DNA from: Hymenoscyphus infarciens | Lineage: Eukaryota; Ascomycota; Leotiomycetes; Helotiales; Helotiaceae | Assembly: GCA_001414345.1 (NCBI GenBank) | Contig: LLCB01000427.1 | Span: 1-38,577, forward strand | Reading direction: 5' to 3' | DNA length: 38,577 nucleotides | In this document: piece by piece, positions 10,851-21,104 of the stretch | How the letters are laid out: every line of letters begins with the position of its first letter | Numbering within the stretch: position 1 is the first letter of the stretch | Position numbers and translations under genes: made by a program | Notes under the pieces: generated by a model | The model's input: the letters and a program-made list of their open reading frames with translations, nothing else | Databases searched by the model: none | Told to the model about the DNA's origin: nothing

Positions 10851-12230
10851 AGGGAGACGATCCTTCGGGGAGTGCACCCTAGCCACAAGGGCTCCCTCGT
10901 ACCCCTCTTCGTGAAATGCTGCACTCTCGGGCGAAGGATATGACTCGTCTACAATGATGGGTGTATGAGACGAGAAGTGTTCAGGCTGCAGCAAGTGAGT
11001 CAGTAAAGGACGCGCGGGGAATTGTAGGCAACAATCCATTCCAGAGACGAGAGGCAACTTACCCCAAGCGAACTGTAAGTTGAGTATGCCAGTTTGGCGG
11101 TTGTAATTAGACCAGAGGGATTCAAATAACGAGCGACGATCACCAAGCAGATCGTGAGGATGCGAGACAATCGTAGACTTCCAGTGGATGGCAAACTTCT
11201 CGAATGCTTCTATCTCGCAAAGTCCCGAATGAGAGCGTCGGAATTGTCGTGTCGGGCGGGATCGTTTTGCGTGAGACCTCGACGAGAGAAGAAGGTAGCT
11301 GCGAGACGGTATGGCGAGTTCCTCCGGTCGATGTTTTATTAAAGTTTGAATCGTTTCTGGCGCTAATGATGGGTGCCGGAGGTTAAAGACGAGCGTTTGG
11401 ATTGAATGCTTCAGTTGCTGGAGTTCTGTTGGACGTCTGGTTGCCGGATATACTAACTCAGGACCAAAGAGCCGTGAACAGGCAAGGGTCGAGTCTCGGG
11501 AGTCTGAAACTGGAGAATAAAGTCCTCCAAGTGTTGGGACTAAGTGAGTGGGACAGGTCAGCCAGCTGGTCGACGGCACGAGAATGATAAAGAAGGAACT
11601 GGGTCGATGATGGTCCAAGTGGGATTGGAAAAAGGTACTCACCGGAGCAGACAAAGAATTGAAGCTGTTGACGTTCGACTTGAGTTGGCCGGGTCCCAGA
11701 GGTTATGCAGCCACCCGATTATGCGAACTGGAAGAGAACTGTCAGTCAACCAATGTCCTATGTCGTCACGGTCATGCTTGCAAGTGCCGGTGACTTTTCA
11801 AACGAGATGCTGGAGGTGTAGAGAAGGTGGTGTAAACAGGCAAGCATATGTACACATGCTCATGAAGTTGAAGTTGGAGACGAGGCGTGGGTTGCCTCTG
11901 GCGCGAGATGTTGTGCACAGATGACTTGGTGCAGGGATGCAAGGGGGGGTTGAAGAATTGGGTGAGGGTGGAAGGAGGAGCCAAGGGGAGCCAAAGGGAG
12001 CTAGCAAGAGCACACTTACAGTTAGAGGGGTGTAGGGGAGTGGGGTCCATGCAGCCCAGTGCAGCTCTTTTTCTCTTTTCTCTAGTGGAGCTGCGCAAAC
12101 GCTTGAATCGTCCAGAGCTGGAGCCAAGTCCTGGCAGGACTCTCTCTCCACTCCACGAGGCGCGTTTTTGGGTTGATGGCTGGAGATCTGAGGACTGAAT
12201 CTGGTCACCCCAAGCGAATTGTGGAGATCG
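10851..12230 (-). promoter_or_regulatory. medA 5' leader/proximal promoter with candidate introns
   Basis: Upstream of the chosen ATG, several strong minus-strand donors appear: GTAAGT at 11062, GTGAGT at 11642 and GTAAGT at 12019. The 11062 donor pairs well with the acceptor TTGCTGCAG at 10986. The sequence between 10985 and 10850 is open in the medA frame but has no ATG, and neither has the preceding 130 nt. A multi-exon 5' untranslated leader is therefore the simplest reading. A longer protein starting in a distant exon, for example at the ATG near 12050, cannot be excluded. Confidence 0.5.
10986..11062 (-). other. Candidate 5'-leader intron of medA (77 nt)
   Basis: Donor GGG|GTAAGT, branch-like CTGAC (in TTTACTGACTCAC) and acceptor CTGCAG are spaced as in typical fungal introns. 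Both flanking exons lack an in-frame ATG, so it is probably in the untranslated leader. Confidence 0.6.
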
Positions 12231-12659
12231 AGTTGAGGCTACGGTACGGTAGCGGTAGCGGTACGGAAGTGTCGATAGAGAGAAAGGAGCTGGCTGGCGC
12301 GTCTGTAGCCACTACGCTGCTCTCACGTTGTGTGTAATTGTAAACGCTTTCCGATGTCTAGGTGATTGGACTAGGTGTATCTGTCGGTACCGTCTCCACG
12401 TCTCGTTAGGTCTTGGAACTCCACGATACACAGGAACCTCCGAAAATATGATGCCTGGTGAAATCTAGCGGGAATCTGGTGAAATCGCCGCAAGTGGGCG
12501 TGTCTAAGAGTTCGGAGAAGATGGCACGGCCAGTGATGGAATTCCGAAGCGGAAAAAACACGGTCGATCCGATATGAGGGGGCCAAACGTTTTCGAAAGA
12601 ATGGTATTCCACTCCACCTCCTCTCACATTCGAATGTTCTCGTCTCTACCCAGTCGAGT

Positions 12660-12735
12660 TCCAGTGCCAGTGCCAGTGCCAGTGCCACACCCAATTGTAG
12701 TTGCAGTTCCAGTTCCAGTTCCAGTTCCAGTTCCA
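12660..12735. repeat. GCCAGT / TTCCAG hexanucleotide repeats
   Basis: About five CAGTGC/GCCAGT units are followed by about six TTCCAG units, separated by a short unique spacer. Confidence 0.9.
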
Positions 12736-12940
12736 ATTTCAAACCGGTGGCGCCAATATATCCCTTTATTGCGTGCGGTGAGAGGTGCAGATTTCGAAGG
12801 AAGGGGGGGGGGGAAAAAGGGCGTCGCGGATCTCTGGCAAAGAAACGATATCAGACGAGTGGAGTGGAGTAGGGAGCAAGGCAATGGAAGGCCGCAAGGA
12901 GAAGTGTCGATCTAGTCGATCACACCAATTAGTTGTATGT

Positions 12941-12958
12941 AGGGTAGGGTAGGGTAGG
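12941..12958 (+). repeat. GGGTA tandem repeat, G-quadruplex-type motif
   Basis: Four GGG tracts separated by TA dinucleotides on the plus strand satisfy the standard intramolecular G-quadruplex pattern. It resembles but does not match the fungal telomere unit TTAGGG. Confidence 0.85.
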
Positions 12959-13684
12959 GTGTCCCTGCGAGGGCCGAGTCCGATGAGATGAGATTGGCCG
13001 GAGCAGAAGGAGGGAAAGCTGAGAAAGAAAGAAGCTCGCTCTTCTCTTCCCTTCCAGAAAATGACGATGGGCAGGAAGAATGGAGGAGGGCGGATTCTAG
13101 CGTTGCCTTGGGTAGGTTAGTTGTTGATAGACGGAAGTGCTCAGTTCCAGAGAGGGACGAGATTGATCTGATCAAGGACCGGCTAGGTTAGTCCCGGGAA
13201 GGTCGACCTTTTCTATCAAGACTTCGTAGTCGCTGCAAGGTATCGAGGCCATCAACAGATTGGGTAGTGAGTTTGCTGCAGCAGCAAAAGAAGCATCGTG
13301 GTGGTGTAGGTTGGGTTGTCCCGCGTCTCCCTTTTCTTTAGTCGGCCTAGTTAGTGGCGCTCGAGCTTGGGAAGGAGCCTTCGGGGACTTGAATGGCACC
13401 TGCCGGTTGGTGCTAGGTAGTCGGGTGTTGTTGACAGTGACAGCGAGTAGTCTTGGGACCGGCGTCGAACTCTACTCGCGTGTACACTACTGCTGCTGCT
13501 GCGGCTGCTACAATTCCTAGCTCGTTCAGGTGCTTGGTGGTGATAATGATAGTAGGGGTGAGAGTGAGGGGATTTGCTGAAAAGGGTGTCTAGATCTATC
13601 GGCTCAGAGGAAATGGGCAATGGAAAGCTAGGTAAGAAATAGAAGCCTCCTACGCCACGTCTTGCTTTGACAGACGGCTAACTC

Positions 13685-13710
13685 GGGGGGGGGGGGGGGG
13701 GGGGGGGGGG
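13685..13710 (+). repeat. 26-base poly-G tract
   Basis: There is an uninterrupted run of 26 G on the plus strand. Long G runs are rare in assembled genomes, so the exact length may be a sequencing artefact. Confidence 0.85.
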
Positions 13711-14116
13711 ATGAGGCGAGGGCGAAGCAAAGCACTACCGTCGACAAATCTGATATCAGCACGCTGAACACACAATCGACAACCCAGATTCCGGTATGGA
13801 AAGGTAAAGGTCACGAAGAGGTCACGCGCGAGAAGGAAAGTTAGGTAAGGCCATAGCCGCACGTCAAGTAATTTACCTGGCAAAGCAGATGGAGCAATCC
13901 CGTTCCCGACATCATTTTTCACTCGCGAAACCAAAAGAGAGAACCAGGTTTGGGGAACCCTCCATACGGAACCGGGGTCGAAGAAGCTCTGTAACTGTAA
14001 CCTCACGCACCACCTAATCCGCCGCCGTGCCAGCCCCTGGCTGTTGTGTTGGGCAACGAGCAACGAGCAATGAGCAAGGCCGCTGGGATGTTAGAGGTCG
14101 TGTTCCCCGAGGCGGT

Positions 14117-14146
14117 GTCGAGGTCGAGGTCGAGGTCGAGGTCGAG
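14117..14146. repeat. GAGGTC hexanucleotide repeat
   Basis: About five tandem GAGGTC units lie in otherwise unique intergenic DNA. Confidence 0.9.
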
Positions 14147-15376
14147 TTCAAGCCTCCATGCCGTAGCGTATGCGTATGCGTATAGGCAATGTTCTCATGA
14201 TGATGGCGGGTGTCGCGGGAGCGTGTTGGCGGAAGCGGAAAGTCTCTGGTGGCAGTGGTGGATGAGATGTCGTCGAAAATGTCTTTTTCTCCCACCGCTG
14301 TTCATCTGGGATGCTCCTGCGGGCGCTTTCCAAACAGGCCAGGCATCGCCAATGGACGTACGTGACCCATACAGGGTCCTTGGGGGTGGTTTGAACAGGG
14401 TACGGGGTACAGGAATACGGTACGGCACTAGGGATTGACCAAAATAACTTGGACTCGCCCGAATGGCTCTCCTCTCTCTCCTCCTCCCGGTCTCTCTCCC
14501 TCCCGCCTGGACCGCAGTCTGCAGACTGACCACCTCCAAGCTAAATTCTGTGAGGGAGGGGAGAGGAGGGGAGGGGAAACCTAAGCTTGACCAAGATGCT
14601 TTGGCAGCTAATCTCCAACCCTCGGGCATCTGCTCAACTCCTGCGAACATCCTGTGCAGCATCTGAATCATCCCATCATGGTCGGGTCGGGTCTTCTCTC
14701 CTCCAGGGACGGACGGACGAACGATCCCGAGAGCCTGGGACTATACGCTAAAGGGGTATATGCATATCTCATATCTCTTGTATAGGTAGTTGTCAGCCTG
14801 TAAGGTGGTAAGGTGACGGAGTGGAGGCCCGTATGTACGAGTACCTCCGTACCTATAGCGACCGCCTCTTAAGGCGCAGGCCAATAGCACGGCGGTTGTG
14901 CATTGCATTCTGCACCTGCACGCACGGCAATCCGATGCTCTCGTCGATTGGAATCAACGCCCGCCTCTTTCAGACTTTGGAAACACTCCGAAATCCTCCT
15001 AGATACTTCACGGTCGTACTTGCTACCTGCTACCTGCCGACCTAGCCCGTGGTGCGAATAATTCATGTAAATTATTCTAAAGACTTGGAACAATTACTAG
15101 AATTGCCTCAAAAAGTTAGAACAATTTAGGACCATTGATTACCCCAGGTGCTTAGGAGCAATCAGAAGCAGAATAAATGAGGGAAGGTTTTGGCGTTGCC
15201 GGTGAGTGGCCGTCGGTAGGGAATGAATCGACCCTCGCCCGGCAATTGAGCAATGTAATTCAGGCCAAGCTTTCTCATCTCAACCCCGTCCTCCCTCGAA
15301 TTGTTTCCCGAATACTTTCCGCGCTTCCGAAGGTCATGTACCACCATCAAACGGTTCGTGGATTTAGTATAGTGTA

Positions 15377-15924
15377 CTATCCCCCCCCCTTAAGTATTTG
15401 TAAAGTGGGTCGATTTACAAGGGGGGAAAGGCCATGGCGGAGGCAGTGCAAAGTCAAAGCGTAAGCCAATAGGAGCCTTTGTTTATCCTCCCTTTCAACC
15501 TCACTTTACTTACTTTTTTGAAGCAATTCACAGATCAAAATGGACATTTCAGAGCTTATTACGTCTCCTCGTACCTTAATCTAATAGAGCATATATGGGC
15601 TTAGATGCGTCGATATATCTAAGAACATTACTTTAAAGCCTATTATAATGCTGATTCAGTTACTTTGGATCGGCTAAAAGAGAGTATTCTTGAAGCTTAG
15701 AATGCTATACCAGAGGACTTTATAGCAAAGCTCTTTAACTCTTGGTGGGAGCGATGTCAGGCTGTTATTGATACTAGAGGAGGACCTACTAGATACTGAA
15801 CAATGAAGCATTTGATATTAGCCTAAAAATAGAGTGATTCTTATTGGTTCTGAGACCCCTGACAGCACTGCCTCCCCCAGTCTCCACTCGACCCACTTTA
15901 CAAATACTTAAGGGGGGGGGATAG
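15377..15924 (+). mobile_element. Tc1/mariner deletion derivative, 548 bp
   Basis: The ends are perfect 37-bp inverted repeats (15377-15413 and 15888-15924). Each runs CTAT, then nine C, then TTAAGTATTTG and on to GGGTCGA. Both ends are flanked by the dinucleotide TA (15375-15376, 15925-15926), the Tc1/mariner target. A weaker match continues inward to GGAGGCAGTGC (about 15438) and its complement (about 15865). The interior keeps only the end of a transposase, so most of the element is deleted and it cannot move by itself. Confidence 0.9.
15573..15799 (+). pseudogene. C-terminal remnant of Tc1/mariner transposase
   Basis: One open frame, interrupted by three stops, reads SSYLNLIEHIWA, then MRRYI, then a stretch ending AIPEDFIAKLFNSWWERC, then QAVIDTRGGPTRY and a stop codon. 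The LNLIEHIWA block matches the family motif around the third catalytic acidic residue (usually SPDLNPIEHVW). QAVIDTRGGPTRY matches the usual Tc1-like C-terminus. The internal TAG/TAA codons stand where CAG/CAA (Gln) is expected, consistent with CpA to TpA RIP. The first two catalytic Asp regions are absent. Confidence 0.85.
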
Positions 15925-18785
15925 TAGTATAGTATAGTATAGTAGGTACCGGCTGTCAGACCCCAAGGAAAGTTCCTTCCAACGACAACGTCAAGTATGA
16001 ATGGTTACTACCAAAAAAACCACACCGACTGAAGTCTCCTCAAACCCTCCGTCCCGTGCGACCGCTTACCCACAGGCTACAACATCGTGGCCTGTCCTGT
16101 GGAGAGAGATCACGCCCTCCCAATCCAGCTGGGAAGTTCGCTGGAAGTTCGCTGGAACTCGACTCTCCAATCGCGGGACCATCACGGCTCTGCCCGATCG
16201 CTCGCCATCCATCTGTGCCAATCTGCAGCAAACCCCCCAAAGAGGAATGCAAATTGATTCGAGGCGAACGACTTCGGGAATTTCCAATACGGAACCAAAT
16301 TTGAAGAAACTTCTCCCCAGGCCCCGCCCGCGATGTCGCGTTTCAAGAATCAAAGCTCCAATAAGAAATCCATCGGGCATCGCAGCAGCATATCATGTTG
16401 AATTGCGATCGACTAGATCAGCCAAAACGTCCCAAAGCGGTCGACAGCTGGCCTTGCTGCCAATATTGGCCATCTTTTCCACGCCTTTTTTTTTTTTGAT
16501 AGCGCCAATCATGGATTCATCACCGAAGACCTGCAGCCGCAGGGGAGGCAAGATCTGCGCTTGGATGGGCTCGCGGGTGTGTCAGGTCATCTCACATTCC
16601 CTGAACAGCCCAGGGCTCCTTGTTCTGTACTGTACGGTACGGTACACTACTCTACCCCCTCCAAGCCTGTACGCCACATGTTTCCCCCCCAGCAGCGACG
16701 GGAGCGCAGTTGGGGGAGTTCATGCGTCTCTCTTCCCCACGATACCTTTGCACAAGCTGTCTGTACTTTGTCCTTTCGTGCACCGTCCTTCGTCCTTCGT
16801 CCCTCGTCCTTCCCTCCCTCGTCCCACTGCACCACGAGCGAAGAACCGACACCAAGTATTCCAGAATCGTCGCCTTTGCTGCTGTGCGCAGTGCGCTGTG
16901 CGCTGCTGAGGGATGCAACATTCATCTTGCATTGCATGATCCCGCCTCGGAGTGTCACCGGAGCCAACGGGGAGGAAGGAAGTGCCACGACCTTTCCGCG
17001 GCGTCGTGGGCACCTCTTGTCATTGGAAGCACCTCACCCCTCTGGGCACCTTTTCGTCATGTGCTATGAATAGCCATCCCCAAAAGGCGAAGAGGGCCAT
17101 GCACCTGCAAAGCTGAAGCCATTGGGCAACAAGGAACGAGAGAGAAAAGAGAGCTGCTCTGCAAGAGGCAAAGGCTGCGAACGGTCGGCCAATCTGGCGA
17201 GGGACAAGTGAAGGTGGCAGTAAATACGGCAGGTTCGTACCTACCTACATATGTAAGCCCGAGACGCCCCCGCGAAAACCCTCGTGGCTGTGACTGTGGC
17301 TGAGATGGGATGTGTTTGATTCCCCCGCCGCCGTATTGTATTTCCTTCGCCTCCTGAATTCCTGTCAGCTGAAATTCAATGCATGGATGCCCTGCGTGGT
17401 CGGTCCAAACAAAGTTGGAGACAGACGGGACTAGAACAGGAAACGTGAAAAAATAGCCATAGCGGCCTAAGACCTAAGGCTGCGATGAAGTATGAACCAA
17501 GTTGCAGATCATCATACGGAGGTAATGCAGGGACAACCCAGGTTTACGGACCTTCTCCTTCTCCCCTCGAAATCGAAATCGAAATCGAAAATGTGTTTCT
17601 TTCTCTTTCTCTGTTACTCGTTCCAGCTTACGTTTTTAACCTTCCCACCAAAATATCCAGTCAAAGAAAACCCAGGCTCAACTAACCTGGAACCTTTTCT
17701 CGGACGACGAAAGCGCTTCCTGCGCTAAGGGCTGGGCTAGGCTAGCTAAGCCTAGGCCTAGGCTTCGCCTTCGGCTTCGGATCCCCACTGCTTGACAGGT
17801 GTCATTGATTGAGCCTCCAGCGCCTCTTTTTTAACCTGGCCTGGCATGCGCCATCATATCATCTGAATAGTAGGTAAAAAAAAACAAAAACAAAAGAGAA
17901 ACAAAAGAAAAACAAAAGGGAAAAAAAATTCGATCTGAACATGACTTCTCGACTCCCCGCGTGCTACCTCAACTGCAAGGTCCCCATTTCTCATCTATCA
18001 TTCTCGAATCCGAGTCTTTGTCCATCATTCCGGAGATCAGTTGAGCATAACAGGTCTGTCCGTCCGTCTGTCCGTCCGTCCGTACCTATCATCGGGATCT
18101 GAGGTGGGCTCTCTCTCCTAGAAACCAGAAGAAGAGGATGAAAAGAAAAGCTTTAAAAAAAGAGCGGGCAAGTTGGTGAGGTGATACTTGCTTTTCCCTT
18201 TTCCTTCCTTCCTTCCCTCCTTCCTTCCCTCCACCGTTGTTAATATATAAATGAACAAATAACAGACAGACCGACATTCTTCGAAGCGCAACCAGAAACC
18301 ACCACTACAGTGCCATTTTGGGGATCTAGCCAGGTGAGCCAGTCGACCGAAAAGCACGCCTAGAGCATGTGCTAGTATTTAAACTACATTCCTTGCTTGC
18401 TTGCTTGCACCACTCACCACCTTTCCTACCTATCATCTCTCGACAACGAACGAGTACTATACATATATATATATTTTTTCTTTCTCTTCCTTTCTTGAGA
18501 GGAAAAGCAGTACTTAGTAAGGAAGGTAGGTTATTTTAGGTATTTTAGGGAGTTGGAATGAGAATGGGAATGGGAATTAGAATAGGAATTCAAGGTATCT
18601 ATCCATCCATCTATCTACTATCTACCTACTCTGTACATTCATTTCATTTTCTTTTTCTTTTGTTTTCTCTTATCTCTACCGTGATGCTGCGTTTTTAAAG
18701 TACGAGTTATCTAGATATTAAACGAACCCCCCCTTCCTCCCCTGGGTCTATTCTTTTTGGTAGGTAACTTGTATATCTATCTACC

Positions 18786-18860
18786 CGCTTACTTGCTTAC
18801 TTGCTTACTTACTTGCTTACTTGCTTGCTTGCTTGTTTACTTGCTTGCTTGCTTACTTAT
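18786..18860. repeat. CTTG/CTTA tetranucleotide repeat
   Basis: About 18 tandem tetranucleotides alternate between CTTG and CTTA. Confidence 0.9.
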
Positions 18861-18882
18861 AATTTTAGTATCATCTATCTAG

Positions 18883-19050
18883 TATCTCTCTCTCTCCTTT
18901 TTTCCTTTCCTTTTTTTCTTTCCTTTTTTTCTTTCCTTTTTTTCTTTCCTTTTTTTCCTCCTTTTTTCCCTTTTTCTTCTGTTTTTTCCTTTTCTTTTTT
19001 TCTCCTTTTTTTTTCTCTTCTTTTTTCTGTTTGTTCTTTCTTTCCTTTTT
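18883..19050 (+). repeat. Long homopyrimidine tract (CT, TTTCC, poly-T)
   Basis: This is an almost pure C/T stretch on the plus strand built from TC dinucleotides and T5-7 CC units, with only a few interrupting bases. A hydrophobic peptide can be read through it, but that is a by-product of the repeat. Confidence 0.9.
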
Positions 19051-19248
19051 TTGGGTTTGTTTAATACTATCTATGTAAATAAGTTCGTATATATCTCTTT
19101 TTTCATGTTAGTTATACGACGGACCATGGCTCTGGAAAGGGAATGGGAAATTCCTACTAAGTGATTATGTGGGTTTGATTTTGTTTCTCTCTCTCTCTCT
19201 CTCCCTTGGGACTTGGAGGTTAGGGAAGGTTTGATGTTAGTTACTCTC

Positions 19249-19290
19249 TGGTACTTCTTTGGTACTTATTTGGTACTTATTTGGTACTTG
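19249..19290. repeat. 11-bp tandem repeat (GGTACTTATTT)
   Basis: Four near-identical copies occur in a row. Confidence 0.85.
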
Positions 19291-19347
19291 TTTGTCTGTC
19301 TATTAGTTAGTTGCAAGAGTAGGTTTTGATTGGGGGGTAAATGTTTG

Positions 19348-19423
19348 TGTGGTTTACGAACAGCGATGTGGTCTACGGACAGCTATGTGGTCTACGAATA
19401 GCTATGTGGTCTACGGATAGATA
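19348..19423. repeat. 19-bp minisatellite, four copies
   Basis: Four copies of TGTGGTYTACGRAYAGCKA in exact 19-bp register lie at the junction between balanced DNA and the second RIP block. Confidence 0.9.
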
Positions 19424-20097
19424 ATTAGGAGAGGAGAGGGGGAGGAGCGGACAACTTGAGATATCCAAGTCTTCTTAAACACGGTATTTCGCTAGAGAGA
19501 GGTATAGATGGGTTTTGAACTCTTTTTTTTATCACTTCTCGTTCTTATGGGTTTGCCGTTCTATGCCTTGCCTTGCCTTGTCTTGTATTTATTTATTTAT
19601 TTAGAAAAGAGAGAGTTAATAGATTAAGAATTATCGGATTATTAAGATATACGTAGGTAATTAGATTAAGAATAGGTTAAGAATAGGTTAAGAGATAAGA
19701 AGAGAGCGAAGGTGTAAATAGTAAAGTATAAAGAGTAAAGAGTAAAGAGTAAAGTGTAAAGAGTAAAGAGTAAAGATACTTATTATATTCTCTCTCGTAG
19801 AAGCTTATAGAAGCTTACTCGTAGATAGAAGGTAAATAAATTATAAAAGTAATAGATACTATATATATAAAACATTAACAACGTAATTTCCTACTTTACT
19901 ATTCTAATCTAACTATACTATATTATATTATATATACTATAGTATATATTATCTGTAATATAGTAACCTAAATAGTTGAGTTACTTGAATTATATAAAGT
20001 TACTTATTCTAAAGTATCTAGGTAAGATGAAAATTTTATATACTAAGAGTTAGAAGTGTTTAGAATTTCATTTTCCTTCCTAGAATTATAAGAATTT

Positions 20098-20207
20098 GTT
20101 ATAGAAAAGAAGGTCTCACGTAACCCCTTTCTCTATATATATAGTAGAGTTTTCACCTCTAAATACAAAGCTTCTTAGAGCGTTTTTAACCTAAGAATAC
20201 GTTATAG
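20098..20207 (+). repeat. 110-bp direct repeat, copy 1
   Basis: Copy 1 matches 20994-21104 with differences mainly of C/T and G/A type. Shared landmarks are CTCTATATATATAGTAGAG, TTTTCACCT and CTTCTTARAGCGTTTTTAAC. The two copies are about 0.9 kb apart in the same orientation. They could be remnants of terminal repeats of one element or two members of a dispersed family. Confidence 0.8.
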
Positions 20208-20217
20208 TTATAAGCCC

Positions 20218-20343
20218 GGTTTATACCTAGAGTATAATCTATAACTTCTGCTTACGTATTTAATATATTACTACGTATTTGGTTTATATCTAGAGTATAA
20301 TCTATAACTTCTACTTATATATTTAATATATTACTACGTATTT
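20218..20343 (+). repeat. 63-bp tandem duplication
   Basis: Two adjacent copies (20218-20280 and 20281-20343) begin GGTTTATAYCTAGAGTATAA and end TATTACTACGTATTT. They differ only at a few C/T or G/A positions. Confidence 0.9.
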
Positions 20344-20993
20344 AGAACGCTCTCCGCTATTAGAGTTAGTATAATCAACCTCTTAATACTTACGTTCGAC
20401 GAGTATTTGAAAGCTCTACTACGAGTAGAGCTCTTCTAACTTCGAATATAGAACTCTCTTAATAAGCGCGAATAATAACTCTCCTAATAAGCGTAGACAG
20501 AACTCTTCTACGAGACGCTCTTAGCTTCGAATATAGCGAAAGCTCTACTACGAGTAGGTACACTTTAATTCAGTAGCTTACTCTCTTAACGAGTTTATTT
20601 AAAGCTCTTCGTAGAAGGTATTTAAACTAGAAGCCTAGCACGCTAGCTACTCTAAGAGATGCTACGATCTAGAAGCCTAGTACTCTACGAAGCTAGTATA
20701 TAACGCTAACTACGAGCTACTATATCTACGAACGCTACCTGCTTTCTTTACTAAAGATACTAAAGCTAGAACTAGAGTATATTTGCTAGAGTTAGAGCTA
20801 GAGTATAAGAGAGGAAGTTAGATAGAATCTAGGAGTAGGACTTTACTCTTAAGAATATTAACTAGGATCGCTATTTAGAAGTACGCTTTATAGGATTCTA
20901 GAGTAGAAATAGAGAGCGATATAGTTAAGAGGTTCTTTTATAATCTAGTTTTATTATAGGCCTAGAAAGCTATCTTCTAGACTTAAGAGATAT

Positions 20994-21104
20994 ATTATAG
21001 AAAAGAGAGTCTTATATAACCTCTTTTCTCTATATATATAGTAGAGTTTTCACCTTCGAATATAAAGCTTCTTAAAGCGTTTTTAACTTAAAAATACGTT
21101 ATAG
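20994..21104 (+). repeat. 110-bp direct repeat, copy 2
   Basis: This is the second copy of the repeat at 20098-20207. It carries more T and A at the variable positions and so is the more heavily RIP-mutated of the two. Confidence 0.8.

Larger units (their letters stand above)
12231..15376. other. Intergenic, microsatellite-rich interval upstream of medA
   Basis: More than 3 kb of balanced-composition DNA holds only short, low-complexity or mutually overlapping reading frames and no recognisable protein motif. It contains GCCAGT and TTCCAG repeats (12660-12735), an 11-base G run (12803-12813), a GGGTA repeat (12941-12958), a 26-base G run (13685-13710), GAGGTC repeats (14117-14146) and scattered GTACGG units. 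It is probably distal regulatory DNA or untranslated leader of medA. No gene is called. Confidence 0.6.
15925..19347. other. Gene-poor, low-complexity intergenic interval
   Basis: Reading frames up to about 300 codons exist here (for example 16001-16909, plus) but have irregular composition, overlap frames on both strands and show no family motif. I do not call them genes. The sequence is crowded with simple repeats: TTCGTCC runs (16780-16830), CGAAAT (17567-17590), GTCC (18055-18085), TTCC (18200-18235), CTTG/CTTA (18786-18860) and a long pyrimidine tract (18883-19050). It is probably distal regulatory DNA or the flank of a gene removed by the RIP block to the right. Confidence 0.55.

Noticed and set aside
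10851..11654. Minus-strand open frame continuing upstream of the medA start
   Set aside because: It runs across clear intron signals and has no ATG near the medA-like part. I treat it as leader sequence, though the stretch DESYPSPESAAFHEEGYEGA just before the start looks protein-like.
12941..12958. Internal telomeric repeat
   Set aside because: The unit is GGGTA, not the fungal TTAGGG, and only four copies are present.
14195..14671. Minus-strand frame of 158 codons
   Set aside because: Low-complexity and repeat-driven, with competing frames on the other strand and no recognisable domain.
16001..16909. Plus-strand open frame of about 300 codons
   Set aside because: Composition is irregular, it overlaps other equally long frames on both strands, it contains a poly-T-encoded hydrophobic run, and no family motif or splice pattern supports it.
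18801..19064. Hydrophobic small protein encoded by the CTTG repeats and pyrimidine tract
   Set aside because: The peptide is entirely dictated by simple repeats (Leu/Phe/Ser codons from CT-rich DNA).
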